Positions 49,004-63,400 of a stretch of DNA of 64,000 bases are shown here, piece after piece. Below the pieces are notes generated by a model. It did not search any database. It saw only the letters and a program-made list of their open reading frames with translations, and was not told the DNA's origin. The translations under genes were made by a program, and so were the position numbers. Numbering within the stretch: position 1 is the stretch's first letter; each line of letters begins with the position of its first letter. This DNA comes from Brugia malayi (Eukaryota; Nematoda; Chromadorea; Rhabditida; Onchocercidae), in assembly GCF_000002995.4 (NCBI RefSeq), contig NW_025062475.1, positions 13,982,687 to 14,046,686 on the forward strand. Direction: 5' to 3'.

Positions 49004-51491
49004 ATGGCGATGCCGCCGACATCCGCAGCCGGAAAATTCGATCATGATTCTTCCAGTGTTGATACTGTAAGTTGTGTTTTTGAAAATTTTTCGATTTTAA
49101 AAAAGCGATCAAAAGAATTGGTTAAATTTGATGATAATGCTAACACTTATATGACCATTTGATCATTTATAATCATGACCATTTGATCTTTTGTATTTGA
49201 GATTGTTAATATATTTGTGTTATTATTATTATTATTTTCCTAACAGTTTATTATTATTATTTTCTTAACAGTTTATACGAAACTAACTAAAAGTTTTTTC
49301 TTTTATTTCTTTTATACTATATGCACTTATTTGCTTATTTATTTATTTATTTTTTCATACAATTAGCACAGTCATTAATTAATTAATTAATTCTTTACAT
49401 CGAATGTGAATAATTCGTAATTATTGTTTATTTGCAGATAAATTTACGATTGATCTTAGTGAGTGGAAAGACAAAAGAATTTCAATTAGCATCAAATTCC
49501 TCAGCTCTTGATATAACTCAATATGTATTTGATCATTGGCCTGATGGTTTGTTGATTATTTCATTTCTTTTAAAATAATAAATTCTATCTAAATTAAAAT
49601 TATATATGTAAATATGTGTGCGAAGATTAGATTAATTAGTTTCAATAATATTAATTAATAGGTAAAATAATAAGGAGAAATAAAGAAAATGATCTTTTTT
49701 ATTAGAATTATTTAAAATTAATGATACTTTTTTAAAATGAATATGAAAGTTGATGAATTATCATATTTTTTTTTTCTCTTTTCAAAGCAAATTTAGTAGA
49801 ATATTCAGCAGAATTAAACTGTGCTATTTAATTTATTTTTAAAATTATAGTTTTTGTCATTTTGAATGACCTTTTTTTTTTTTTTTAATAAACAACACAC
49901 GTGTTATATTATTGTGATACGTATGATATTATTATACGTCATTTTAAAGATATCATAAACGTGATGATATTATTATACGTCATTTAAAAGATATCATAAA
50001 CGTGATGATAAATATATTATGTTAAATTGTAGCTCTTATTATTATCAAATTTTATTTCCTTGTTGATTTTTTTCATAAAAGAAATGATAATAAAATATGA
50101 TATTTAAATAATTTAATTTTGCAACATTTATTATTATAAACATATGCATTATATGTATTTATTTAAACATTTTTAATTTTATTATAATATAATAATAATT
50201 AATAAAATATTATTACTAATTAATATAATATTAAATTTTCTTTTCTTTTCTTTTTTTTTTTTGTTTTTTCTAGAATGGAATGATGAGCGTGTAAATTCAT
50301 CATCAATGCTAAAATTAATTTATCATGGACGATTTTTACATGGTAGTGTTACCCTTGGTGCATTATCATTACCAGTTGGGAAGACAGCGGTTATGCATCT
50401 TGTTACCCGTGAAAATTTACCCGAATCTACCACTAATGGTTTTCTTTTTTAATTTTATCCCTGTTCTTTTTTTTTAAAAAATAAAAGTAACTTTTTTTTT
50501 TTTTTTAGTTTGATAAAAATATGAGTAGGTTTGTTTATAAGAAAAAATATCATCAATTAACAATATAGATAATTAGCATTGAAAATTCTTAAATAGTAAT
50601 TAGCTGAATGAAATATGCAAAATTATAGATTACAAACATTAAATTATTAGTCTCTTTTTTTTCATCTTTCCTTTGATATAAACTAATTAGCAGTGAAAAA
50701 AAAAACGATGATAATAATAATTAGATAAATAAATAAACAAATAAGTAAATAAACAAATGAATAAATAATATAAAATCATTGATAATGTTAATAGGTAAAA
50801 AAAAAAAGGGTAATAGATTATAATATGAACATATCTTATCTGTTTATCAAATTCATTTTATCATTTTATTTTATCACTTTTCATTTCCTTTTTCTTTTGT
50901 TTAATTAGGCTAAAATGCAATGGTACACAGATTTTCTTTCTTTTTTTTTTCCATTTCTATAAATTATTAAGAATAATTCGAAATTCTTTACAGTATAATA
51001 ATATATTTTAAATTTTGATAGAAATATAGAATTAAAATTAAGTGATAAAAAATGGTATCAATAAATATTTCATTAATATATAATTTTTTTTTTTGGAAAA
51101 TATTCAAATGTATAACTTTTTTTTTTCTTAAATTCATTATGATTGAAGAATTTTAGGAACATAAAGGATTTGTTTATGTTATCAAATCATTCATTTATTT
51201 AAGAGATACTTTTTTTTTTTTTTTTTTTTAGTATTTGAGTAAGAAATTTATCGGAAATTAATGAGGTATTAAATTATTTATTTCAGTGAAAAATACCATT
51301 CTTTTTCTTTTTGTATTATTTAAGTTATTTGAGTTAAATTTATTCATCCACATTCTTTTTTTTTTTTGTATTTAAAAAAATATAAAAAAATTCCAGAAAA
51401 CAAGACAATATTTCCTTTTTTTTTTTTTTCTTTTTCAGATAATTTAAAAAAGATGAAACGTAATACATGCTGCCGATGTTGTCCATCATAA
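49004..51491 (+). CDS. ubl3: UBL3, membrane-anchored ubiquitin-like protein
   Basis: Four exons: 49004-49066, 49438-49546, 50274-50438, 51439-51491; 390 nt, 129 aa, all in phase. UBL3 (also called MUB) is a ubiquitin-fold protein attached to the plasma membrane by C-terminal prenylation and linked to protein sorting into small extracellular vesicles. The ubiquitin fold spans about residues 22-110: INLRLILVSGKTKEFQLA, LDITQYVFDHWPDEW, MLKLIYHGRFLHGSVTLGAL and GKTAVMHLVTRENLPE. The last exon gives a basic KKMKRN stretch and a cysteine-rich end, TCCRCCPS; the final CCPS can serve as a CAAX box with Ser predicting farnesyl, though Pro at the third position is unusual. There is no Gly-Gly, so it is not conjugated like ubiquitin. 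An acceptor-like TTTTATAG lies 18 bases before the ATG; a second ATG follows at codon 3. Confidence 0.95.
49925..50006. repeat. 41-bp tandem duplication in a UBL3 intron
   Basis: Two head-to-tail copies begin at 49925 and 49966, differing by one or two bases; each contains TTATTATACGTCATTT and GATATCATAAACGTGAT. It lies in the intron 49547-50273. Confidence 0.9.
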
Positions 51492-53744
51492 AAATGATCA
51501 AATTTTCTACTTCTTCAAACGATGATATCATTTTGTGTAGGATCAAATCGATTGATTGATTGATTGATTTCTTGCTGTCTGTTCAATCGATCATTGATTA
51601 AGACAACTCAGATATTCAAATGCGGTCAATCTCAGAAAAAGAAGAAAAAAAAAAAACTTCCAAATCTCTTAATGTATAACAAAATTTATTTTGTTTACAA
51701 ATTTTTTAGGTTTTTTTGTACAGTACAAAGTGATTTGAAGTATATTTACCTTCAGCTTTTTCTTTCATTTCATTTTGTAATAGGTAAATAAATAAATAAA
51801 TAAATATAAATAAATAAACATTGTAAATGCTTAATTAATCAATTAATTGATTAATTAATTGCTATTGTATTTCTTTTTTTCTAGCAGTGCAAAACTTTGG
51901 AATAATAAAGACTGAAAAAAATGTAAACAAAACAAAGGGAGGAGAGAGAGAGACTATAAATTTGGTTCATCCTTTTGGTACTAAATGCTAATTGCTAATA
52001 TTAAATTTAGATTATAATTTTAATCCAATCTTCTTAACAGCATCCATCATTCTCCCACCTTCTTTTCCTAACTAAATTAAAAATTATCATTAATGATGCA
52101 TCATTCCAAAAATGATAAAATGTTAAGATGAAAAGTGATATTATCAATGATTATCATTCAACTACTCACCATCATCATTTATATTCGTAACTAATCAGTT
52201 ACTTATTGATTGTAGATAGAATGAAAAAAAAAAAAATGCATTATTTGGTTATACATAATGTTATCAGAGGAATTTAATTTTCTTTCAATAATTAAATTTG
52301 GGGAACTATTCATTACCTAAGAAAAACTTAACAACAATACTTTACTTCTTCTTTTCTTTTTTCTTTTTTTGTTCTCATTTATATTAGCAAAACGTTTTGC
52401 TGTTCCTCTTTTTAGATTTTTCATTCATTTTTCATTTACATTGATAAATCAGCCTATTACATTAGCTTTTTTTTTTTTCTTTTTGACTTTTTCTTAAAAA
52501 CAACAAAAAATTGTTCGATATGAAAAATATAATTTCCATTTTTTCCTAAGAAATTTTAACTTTTTTCTTTTTTTTTAAAAAAAAAAAGTAAAAAAATTTA
52601 TGCATCAAGAAGTGAAAATACATGTAAACAAAGGATCAATTGTAAAATATTTTATGAAAACAATAAAATGAAAGGAAAAAAAAATTGGCAAAAAGAATGC
52701 AAAAAAAAAAGAAATGAAAAACAGAAAGAGCAAAATCTACAAGAAAAACATACATGTACACGATGACGAAATTAAATTTAATACAAATTTAAATTTATCG
52801 ATGACATAAAAACACGAAAAGAAATAAGAACAAACTAAAATGGTAATAATAAATACATCATAGTTTTACAATTGAAATAAATCCATTGTACCATTATATA
52901 TCTTCTAAAATTTACCAATATTAAAAATAAAAAAATAAATAATATAAATGTTTGAAATGACAAATTAGGAATTAGAATTTTGAAATAAGGAAAAATTAAA
53001 TTAAGTAAGCAAGAAACAATAATACACGACAAATTCACTTTAATACACGACAAATTCACTCAAAATTTTAACCAATTTTTTTTTTTTTTTTTGTTGTTGT
53101 TTAAGATGTAGACTAGTTAATCTACTAAGAATTAATTATGATGATAATAATATATCTATAAATTAAACAGAGCTAACTGAATTAAATACAATACCTAAAA
53201 ATCATTTTAAGCACTTTTCAATATCATTTCCTATTATAGGCTTCTTAACACTGATAACATTTTTGTTTCTTTTTCAAATTTTCATTGACTGTTATAAATT
53301 AGAAATCAATGAATAAAAATAATGCGAAATATTTTAGAAGCTACACACAATTTATTTCAGAACATTTTAAATGTATTCAGTACATGGATATACTATCTAG
53401 AATTTAATTTATTCATAGAAAATTTGAAAAAAAAAAAAAAACTTTTGAAATTTGAAATAAATCAAACTACGGCAATTCTTGTTTAATAATAATAATAATA
53501 AGCTGAAAAATGAGAAAAAAAGATAATTAAGTATGAAAAATGAAAATGGAAAAATTCACAAAAATAAATGGATGGCATGAAGTGGCTATTTAATCAATCA
53601 TTTCACTTTACCTATACTGAACTTCGTTTCAAATTTCAACAGTTCCTCTTTTTAATACTGAGAGAAGGAGAGAATAAGAAATTATAAACTGTTTAAATAA
53701 TAATAATAAAAAAAGAAAAACAATAACCTTTACTAATACACTAC

Positions 53745-53786
<42 letters not shown>

Positions 53787-54503
53787 CAATACTATTGCTA
53801 CTATTAACTATCAAATAGGAATAGTAAGCGGTGTTAATCAAAAATTTTTTCTCAAATAAGAGAATGAATAATTAATTATAAACTAATTTATGATATACTA
53901 TCAATGAATTTGAGTACATTTTGAGACCCGTCTCAATAATTGGGGAAAATGGGCATAAATGTAACGAAATGAAACGAAGCAAAGCGAAATTTACACAGAA
54001 ACGATGAAAGCACAGTATTTTTCATTTCATTATTTGAACGCATGTATGAATACATTATGATAACATATGCATTACAATTTCAATTATTTCAAAAATTTGC
54101 AAAAAAAGAAAAAGAAAAAATCAAACAACAAACACTATTTCCAAACATCATAGATTTCTTTGCAAGTTACCCGATTGTTACCCGTTTTTACATCAAGTTA
54201 TACGCTGATAGATTAATCTATCTGAAATTATTATTGTCATTATTAATATTATTGTTATTGAATGAAAGATCAATGACCGTAATTTGCTAGAAATTAAATG
54301 ATTTTATGCATCATTTTTATTCAAACAAACATATTCAGGTAATTTACAGCTCATATACCGGAAAAAGGAGATTATTATTATCCATTATTCATTTTCTATC
54401 CTTGACCTGAAATATTCTCGGTCTATTTCCCTCTATTGTTATCACACTATTCACACAAAAATCAATCAATTAGATCATGTCTAGCTTTAAATCAATCATG
54501 AGA
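51492..54503. other. Intergenic between convergent UBL3 and AUTS2-like genes
   Basis: About 3 kb holding both 3' ends. At 51783-51818 there is an (AAAT)n tract with repeated AATAAA, which may serve as the UBL3 polyadenylation signal. A 21-bp direct duplication lies at 53020-53061 and a (TTA)n tract at 53746-53786. No gene is recognised. Confidence 0.55.
53020..53061. repeat. 21-bp direct duplication
   Basis: TAATACACGACAAATTCACT occurs twice, starting at 53020 and 53041. Confidence 0.9.
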
Positions 54504-57370
54504 CTACCTTCCTCCCGATTGCATAATATCTTCCTCGCGCTTTTGTCGTGCTAATTGCTCCAGTGTATTGGAGTACGGATTCTTGCCACTGTATAATGCC
54601 TGTTGTAAATTAGCTGCAGCTGCTGCATTACCAAGTGACATTAGATTAGAATTAAAAAGACCAGCTGCAGCACCAAGACTTTGCGGCAATCCTGCTGCCG
54701 CAGCCGGTCCAGGAATTCCACCTGGAGGTGCGGCTCCAGTTAAAGTATACGTTGATGGAAGACCACGAGACACATTATAAAGTTGCTGTTGTTGTTGCTG
54801 ATGCTGTTGACGTTGCATTTCAAGTAGTGCTTCCAATGATGGTTGCGATTGTTGCTGTCGCATTTGTGCAGCGAAAAGTTGTTGTCGCATGAGTTCAAGA
54901 TTCGGAGTTGGTGTCATTGATGTGTTACCACCTATGCCTGAGGTATTGCTCAAAGCAACCATATAACGATCCATCATTTGTTGCTCCATTTGCATACGCA
55001 CCAAATCGAGAGATGATGGTGGTGGTGGTTGAGGTGCACCACTAACCGGAACATGTGGTCCGGTTGCAGTTGCAGCATTAGAACTCATTTGCGCAGCTGC
55101 AGCTGATTGTCGCAATGCTTCCATCTGAAAAAAAAAAAAACATATTATTCGATGGAAAAATTGAAAATAATACCACTGAAAAATTTTAGGAAAATCGAAA
55201 ATCTTCTAAAAAAATAATAAATAAATTGCAAAGAGCTGAGAGAAACTTAAAAAAGTAAGAAATTCCCAAGACATTTTTTTTTAAGAAATCATTTCTCTAT
55301 TTCACATCTTTTTCCTATATTTAGCTTTTTTTTTCAATCAAAGATTTGGACATTTCAAATTTTTCATATTTAAACTTTTTTTCAAAATAATTTCCCCATT
55401 TCACATTTAACTCAAACTGAAAACATGAAAATTTTCAGTAACGGATCTTAATCAACTAACTGATTGCATTTGCTGTAATATAGCAGCCATATTGGGATCA
55501 AATAATCGCTGTGATGAATAAACAGACTGCGCCTGTGAAGTAACTGCCGAAAGAGGATGCGGTTGACCAGATGCGGCAGCGGCAGATGGTAACAGATACG
55601 CTGTAGATGAAAGGGTACCATTCGGAAGAGCTGCATTCTGTTGGGCATTTTGCAATGCAGCAAACATAGCCGCTTGTGCGGCTGCCTCACTAGTACCATT
55701 GGTGAGGGAAGCGGTAGCACCAGGCAAATTTGGCGCTAGAGGTAAAGATGAACCAAGAACGCCGGGTAGGGCACTTGGAAGAGATCCTTGAAGCTGAGGC
55801 ATAGCGCCACCAGCTGCAGCTGCGGCAGCCGCAGCTACCGCCATTGATGGTGCCATTAGACTACCAGCACCACTACCGGTATTACCACCACCAAGTTGCA
55901 AATGTAATGCAGAAGCTGTTGGACTACGACTTATTGTTGTTGTCGAACGACCTTGTGATTGCTTTGGTGTCGCACTGAAAAAATTTCACAAAATTTTCTA
56001 GTTTCATTTAACAAAATTACCTTCATTAGGAAAAAAAAAAGTGAATAAATTGAAAAATTAAAATTTGAATGAAATTATTTATTATAAATTAATTATAGAT
56101 CAAAATATATCAAAAATTTCAACTAATAAATAAAATAACGGAGGCAAAATTTTCTCTGATGATATCAATCATAACAGTTATAGATCAATAATAATAATAA
56201 ACAATCATAATATGATGGATTATTATATTATTAATAAATAATCCCAAAATTAGTTGTATTAATTTAAGCTTATCCATTCTTTTGCTTGGTTAATATTTTT
56301 CTTTTCTCCTTTTTTTTTTTTTTTTTTTTCAATCAAAATAATAACAATATCATTATATTAAGTAATGAAATTTAGTTCCTGAAAAAAAAAAGTGTAAACT
56401 GTGCATACCTTTGACGAGCTAATTTACTAGAATCAGGAAGTTGTTGAAATGGTAGAGTAAATGGTGATGATAAAGCACCAGATTGTGCTAATGCAGGAAA
56501 TGATGTTGGTAATCCGCTACCCAAACTGAAATTAATTAAGATGATAATTAAATATTATATTTCTTAGATAAAATAATCTAGCTAAGGAATATATGAGAAA
56601 TTAACAAAAATATGCTAATGATTAATTCTATCAGGTATAAATTTTCAACTAAGAATTAGTTATTAGTTAGATTTTCTTTCTAGTGAAACAAAAAAGAGCC
56701 TAATGGAAAAGCAAAAAAGAAATAAATGATATTCTAACTACTTTAAATGACTTTATTTTTATTTTTTAAATTGATTTTTACAATTTGAATAAATTTATAA
56801 TATAAAATTATGCAATTATGCTTTAGTATTATTATTTATTGTTACATATGGAAAGAAACAATAGCAAATTATAAATTTATGATAAAAATATATTTAAAAA
56901 TGCTAACATAACGTAAAAACATTCACCTCTGTCATTCTACATTATTACTTCTCATTTGTTATTAGCGTATTTATTAATAAACAAATATATCCATACATTA
57001 AAATCTTATTTTCATCTCATTTTTAACATTTTAATGCATATATACCTCTTGAAAAGAATAAAAAAATTCAATTTCTTTACTTTTTTTTTCCCTGCAAATT
57101 TTACTTTTAAATTATTTTTGCAATAATAGCACAAAAAAAAGAGAAAGAAAAGAAATGACGTAGGTAAATAGGTTAATAATAAAATGCTAAAAAATATATG
57201 TATGAAAAGCTGTAACATTGTTTGAATAATTTAATAACTTTTTTTTTTTAAATTGAAAAGACCTTCTATTGATATTAAAGTCATTTATGAAATCAAATAA
57301 ATCTTAATGAAATTTTTATAAAGAAAAAAAAAAAAAAAAAAAAACTAATTTATATTTCTCAATCAACAAA

Positions 57371-57401
<31 letters not shown>

Positions 57402-60400
57402 CTTATTTCCTATTAATTTAGATAGCTATAAGCATTCTTACCATATCCAATTTTAATACCTATGAAATTGAATCTATTATCTGTTTTTTTTCATCTAGCA
57501 AAAAAAAGAGAAAAAATAGTACAAAGTATTTAAATTTTTAATTAAGACTACTGATGAAATCTAACTATATTATTCATTTCATTTCTTCTTGTTTCTCAAC
57601 AATTCTAAACTAATAATTACACCATATCCCCTCGATAATTCCAAAAGTACTTTTTAGTTTTTAACTTTACTTTAATTTCACCAAATTGAAATCTAATTTC
57701 AATTCTTTGCCTATCAGTTATCTATCTCAATTTTATTCAGCAATTTTACTATTCTCCATTCTTTTTTTCCTCTCTTAACAATTCTTATCTTTTCTAACTT
57801 TTCATTTTTTTTTTCTAATGAAAAAAAAAAGAATCTCACACTAATCTTTTACTTTGAAATTCATTTCTTTTTTGGTTCTCAACAAATAATAATCGCAATA
57901 AAATTTAAATCTTAAATTAATTAAAAAATTTTATTTCAAACCTGAAAATATTTTCAATTTAAATATTATAGTAGAATTGAAATCATTTCGTAATCATACA
58001 AATACAAAAAATAGTTTACTTAAGTGAAAATGAATTTAAAAGGTATAATTAATTCATCTACTGATCTATAATTAATTGATATTTGAAATTTACACAACAT
58101 TCTTATAATAATACATTAATATTAATTACACACAAAAATATTACTTACACAATGACATTTTATTTAATCAAATGATTAATATATTTTAAAAAGTTTTAAA
58201 TTTCAAAAAAAAAAAAAAATTAATTACTTACCTTGGCATATTAGCATTTGAAGTTGAAGGTGGACAGAATGGAGCTGTTACACCACCTGCTCTCATCGTA
58301 GGTGCATTATTACTATTATTTTGCGATGAAGATACTGCTGCTACTGATGATGATGCTGATGCTGCTACTGATGATGATGATGAACTTTGTGATACTGCAG
58401 CTGCAGCTGCAGCTGCAACAACTGATGGTTGTGGTGTTGAACGGCGCTCTTTTTTTGATAATATTTCATATGCTATTTTGATATGCATTGCACACCATCG
58501 TCCTTGTTTAGTCTAAAATTAAAATTCAAAAAGAAAAATTTGATTATAATTTTTATTTGATAAAACCATAGAATATCACCGCATAACATATCAATGATTC
58601 TTTTAAAAAAAATCGTTCTTTTTGTTATTACTTCCATATGTTTCTTTTAAGTTGCAAAAGAAAAAAATTCATTTTTATATTATTTTAATCTATTTTATTT
58701 ATTTATTTATTTATTTTTTTTTTTTTTTTGATCAAGAAATCTAAATCATAAAAGAGAAAATAGTAGCTCTCTCTCTTTGTCTTTTTTCTCTCCCTTTTTC
58801 TCCTCTCTTTCTTTCTACCTCTATTCGTCAATATGGCTAAAATTGAATTTATTATATATTACATAATAAAATTTCATTTAAAAAGGAATAAATTTACTTT
58901 TCTAATATCTGATAGATTTATTTTATGATAAAAAAAAAATATCTAAAATACATATAAATATAAATAAATAAATAAATAAATAAATATATATATATATATA
59001 TTATGACGTTCGAAAATAACATTTTATATTAGCTGTCAAATCTTTTCAAAATGACAAAGAAAGATAAGAAAAAAAATGCTTTGTTAAAAGAAAATTCATT
59101 GCTACTTTATTGCTTTCAATTCAATTCTTGAAATAATTAAGTGAAATTCTTTGATTAAAATCTCGAAATCCCTCATTCACAGTATGTTTAACATTTCACA
59201 CATGCAAAATGTTAATTTTGTACTATGAATGGTGATAAAAACTAATGAAATTTTAATTCAAAACAAATGAAACATCTGGAAAAGTTAATCAAACCTTAAT
59301 TATGCAATAACAAATATCAAAGAAATAACAAATAATAATACTACAAAATAATAAGATAAAAAAATAAAAAATAAAATGAAAGAAAAAAAAAGGGAATACC
59401 TTTATAGGTAATGGTTGTGTACCAGCGGTAGGTAAAGTCCGTCCTAATAATGCAGCATTAGCAAGTTGTGAACCAAGTGCAGTACCGGGTGGAAATTGAA
59501 TACAACCAATTGATGATGCTGCAGCAGCGGCAGCAGCAGCAGCAGCTGAGGTTGATGGTTGTGCTGTTGCTGAAAGCGTTGTTGGAGGCACGGTACCTTG
59601 AGCAAGTGACATTGACTGAAATGAAACCAAAAAAGAAAATAAAATATATATAAAATAAATAAATGAATAAATTCATTCAAGAAAAATAAAAATTCAAATT
59701 TATTATTAATAGTAATAAAAAAAAAAAAAAACCCTTTTAATCATATAACAAATGAATGAATTTCATCTAAAAATTCAAAATGGAAGAAAAAAATTGCAAT
59801 GATAAAAAAGAAAAAAAAATGATTGGTTAACAGCTAGCCAAACAATCATATAGCAATAGGAATTATTGGTTACGATAAAATTTATTCTGATTGTAAAAAT
59901 GGAAAAAAAAGGATTTTATAATATCAGCTGTCATATGATTGCTCATTTTTATTGCTAATTCACCTGTTAAAATGGAATGAATTAGATGGCTTGTTGAGAT
60001 GCTTTACATATTTAGAATAAAAAAAAGGAAAAAGAAAAAAGTGATTGAAAAAAAAAAAATGAAACTTTTGCAATGAAAAGTATTTAACTAACTTGTTGTG
60101 TTTGTTGTTGTTGTAGAATTTGTGCAGCAAGAAATGGGAATGCAGCTGCAGCTGTAGCATTCGGTGGTGCACCAGAAAAAAATAAATTACCAAAATCGGC
60201 ACCACCAATGGTTGTTGATCCGGTACCACCACTACCACCACCAGCAGCAGCAGCAGCTGCAGCAGCAGCATTCAATGCAGCAAGATTGGTGCCACCAAAA
60301 AATGCTTGTCGAAATGGATCAATTAAAGATGCTGTAGGTGGTTGCGGCGGTGGTGGTGGTGGTGCTGATGATGGACCGGTTGCTCCACGATTATCCGTAT

Positions 60401-63400
60401 TGGTGGTACAAACGGTAGCACCTGCAACAGCTGATGATAGCTCATTCCGTCCGGTAGGAGCAAGTACACCAATCGAAAGTCCAGATGATTCACCACTTAA
60501 AGAATTAACGGATGATAAATTCGATAGATTTATTGATGGTGCAACGGTAACACCGGTTTGTTGCTGTTGTTGATGACCTGCAACCACCGATGTTGATGGT
60601 ACATCATGTCCTGGATCCACCGGATGTGTTGCTGCAACACGATTTATCGTAACTCCCATTGAGTCAAACGGTTCAACTATTTCTGATATTTTTTTTTTTG
60701 CTATTCCGCAAAAAAATAAAATTAAAAATATCAGTTTTTTCTTCTTTTATTTTTCTCCACCTGACCAATTAATTATCATCTGTTATTTGCTGTAATCAAA
60801 GACGAAAAAATAAAAGGGAAAAAGAAAAAAAAAACAACACAATAATGTCATTCATTCATCTCTTTGTATATATGTTTTTTTTTTACAAAAAAAAAAATTC
60901 CCTCAGGTAATGTTAATTAACATTGGTTAACAAAAAAAAGAGAGAAAAGAGAAAAAAAAAAAAAACAATTAATTTCCTAAACGATGTGACCTTTTCATTT
61001 TTATTTATTGTCATCATTATCATTATCATTAGTGATTTAAACATCCTCTAACATTCCATCAATTAATCACACAACATGAACATTACACAAAAGTCGGGCA
61101 ATTTAATCAGTCCCCATTTCTCGATTCTATTCTGTCATGACCAACAATCATTTTTCCATCTTCTGTTACACACATAAACAGCAACCGTAAAATCACAAAG
61201 CAAAACAAAAAAAAAAAAAAAAAGGGAAAAAAAGGGGAAAAAATAGAAAAAGAAAAAATGAAATAAAATTTAATGGTAATCTCGACATCATCCATGCGAC
61301 ACATATCAAACTATTTTAGATGACATCAAAACTAATTCATTCTCCTCTTTTTTTCTCCAATTCTTGTTCTTGTTCTTTTTTTTTTATTTTCATAGGTTTA
61401 ACATTAGCATACAATCATTATATAATTTAATAAGTAAATAAAATTAATTCTGAAAAAAAAAAAAAAATTAATTTGAAAATATAATAAATGCTTTTCACTT
61501 ACTTTCAACAGAAGCTGATGATACAGGATCACGTATGTCAGTCGTACGTGATAACTGCCCATTCCATGTTGTTTGCCCAAGTTTATCGGCAGCATTTGAC
61601 ATGTCAACTTTTGTCACGATTGTGTTTACACGTGTTACACCTGTTGTAGCACTACGTGGTGGTGATCCGCTCATTATTGCTGATATATCTTTCTTTGCTG
61701 CTATACCAATTAAACCATTCCTAAAAAACAAAAAAAAAAAAAAAAAAATGATTTAATTTAATTTAAAAAAAGAAAATGGGAAAAGATAAACGGATGAAAA
61801 ATACTAGAAAAGCAACAGAGCAACAAAATGTAAATATCATTTTTCATTCTTAAACAAAAAAGAAAAAAAGAGAGGTAAGATAGGTAAAATGATAATTAAT
61901 TGCTCATAAAAATACTTTTTTTTTTTGAATTTTTTAAAACAAGTAATTTTTAAAAAAGTAAATAATGATATAAACGAATTATTAAATGACTGATCTAAGC
62001 GATCATTGTTTTTAAATAAGAGAAAATGTATCAAAATGATATTAGAAAAAAGAAAAAAAGTTGGAAAGTTTTATGAAATAAGTAGAGAATGTTAGCATAT
62101 GTAAAAGTATATTTGATAGTAATTTAAATTCTAATAATTACATTTTATCGCTATTTTTTAATTGTAATTTCATTCACTAATTTCATTTTTGTTATTAATT
62201 TGAATTCCAATTAAATTTTCCACACACAATTCACAAATGTATTTGATAATTTCATTTTCAATCATTCATTCTATTATCATCAATTGGAAAACAGCTTTTA
62301 ATTTGCATTTGCTCGATAATTGAATGTATTATAATACACTGGCAATCATAATTATATTCTCTTACTGATAACAAGTAAACAAACTATCGCTTTTAAACTG
62401 ATAATTTTTATCACTACAACAATCTAACTTTTGATCTGATGCTTCAAAATATGAACATTCGTGTTTTTTTTTTTTTTTTTTTCACTTATTATTATTATTA
62501 TCAATCAAAATTAATAACTCTCAACAGTTATACATCTTAAATATCATTACAGTTTTATTTTTCTTTTCCTTTTTTTTTTTTTTTTTTTTTTCAAATGATT
62601 AAGAAATGAATGAAATAGTTTGTTGTGAAATTAATGAGTTAAGAAGAACAAATTAATTTTAATTAAAAAGGAGCGAAAGCCTTCACAGTAAAGTTTTTTT
62701 TTTTTTTTTTTTAAATTAAAATTTGTGTAATAAACTGAGTCAAACCAATATAAAACAAAATTATGTGCTATTAATTGTGATCATAATTTTTTCAAATTAA
62801 CTGCTGGAATGTCGTAAAAAAAAAAAAAGGAAACAAACAGCTACGCATAATTTTTTCTTTCGAAAATGACAAAAAGAACCAAAGGTTAACTCTTTTCTGA
62901 ATGTTTTAAAAAATAAATGCTTCTCTTATCGATGTAACAAATTTTGGAAGAAAAAAATAAAATTAACGAATGGCTACTTATTCGTTCTCTTTTTCTCAAA
63001 CTAGGCTTATCTATTTGTTTTGCTTTTTTTTTTACTTGCCAAATTTGATTTTAAATTTTGTAGTTTTTCGAGATGAATGTGAAAAATGTGTATCAAAATT
63101 TAGATCAAATATATATTATAATTATAATTATATGGATCATATTATTTAGATAATATATATATTTCTCGTATATATTTTTAAATGATAAACAAATTTGATT
63201 TATGTAAATTTTCCTTTTCAAACATTTCCCATTCAAATTTCATTTATTTATTCACCAATAATCGGTTAAACAAATATTGTCCGAAAAAGATGCTTAGAAA
63301 ATTATAAATTTTCCAATGTATTTATTCAGTAATTTGCTAAGCATAAATAATAATAATGATAATAATAATAATAATTTAACAAATGATCTATTATGACAAA

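Noticed and set aside
60208..60573. 121-codon plus-strand ORF opposite the AUTS2-like gene
   Set aside because: Antisense shadow of an exon with biased codons; the minus frame is supported by splice phases.
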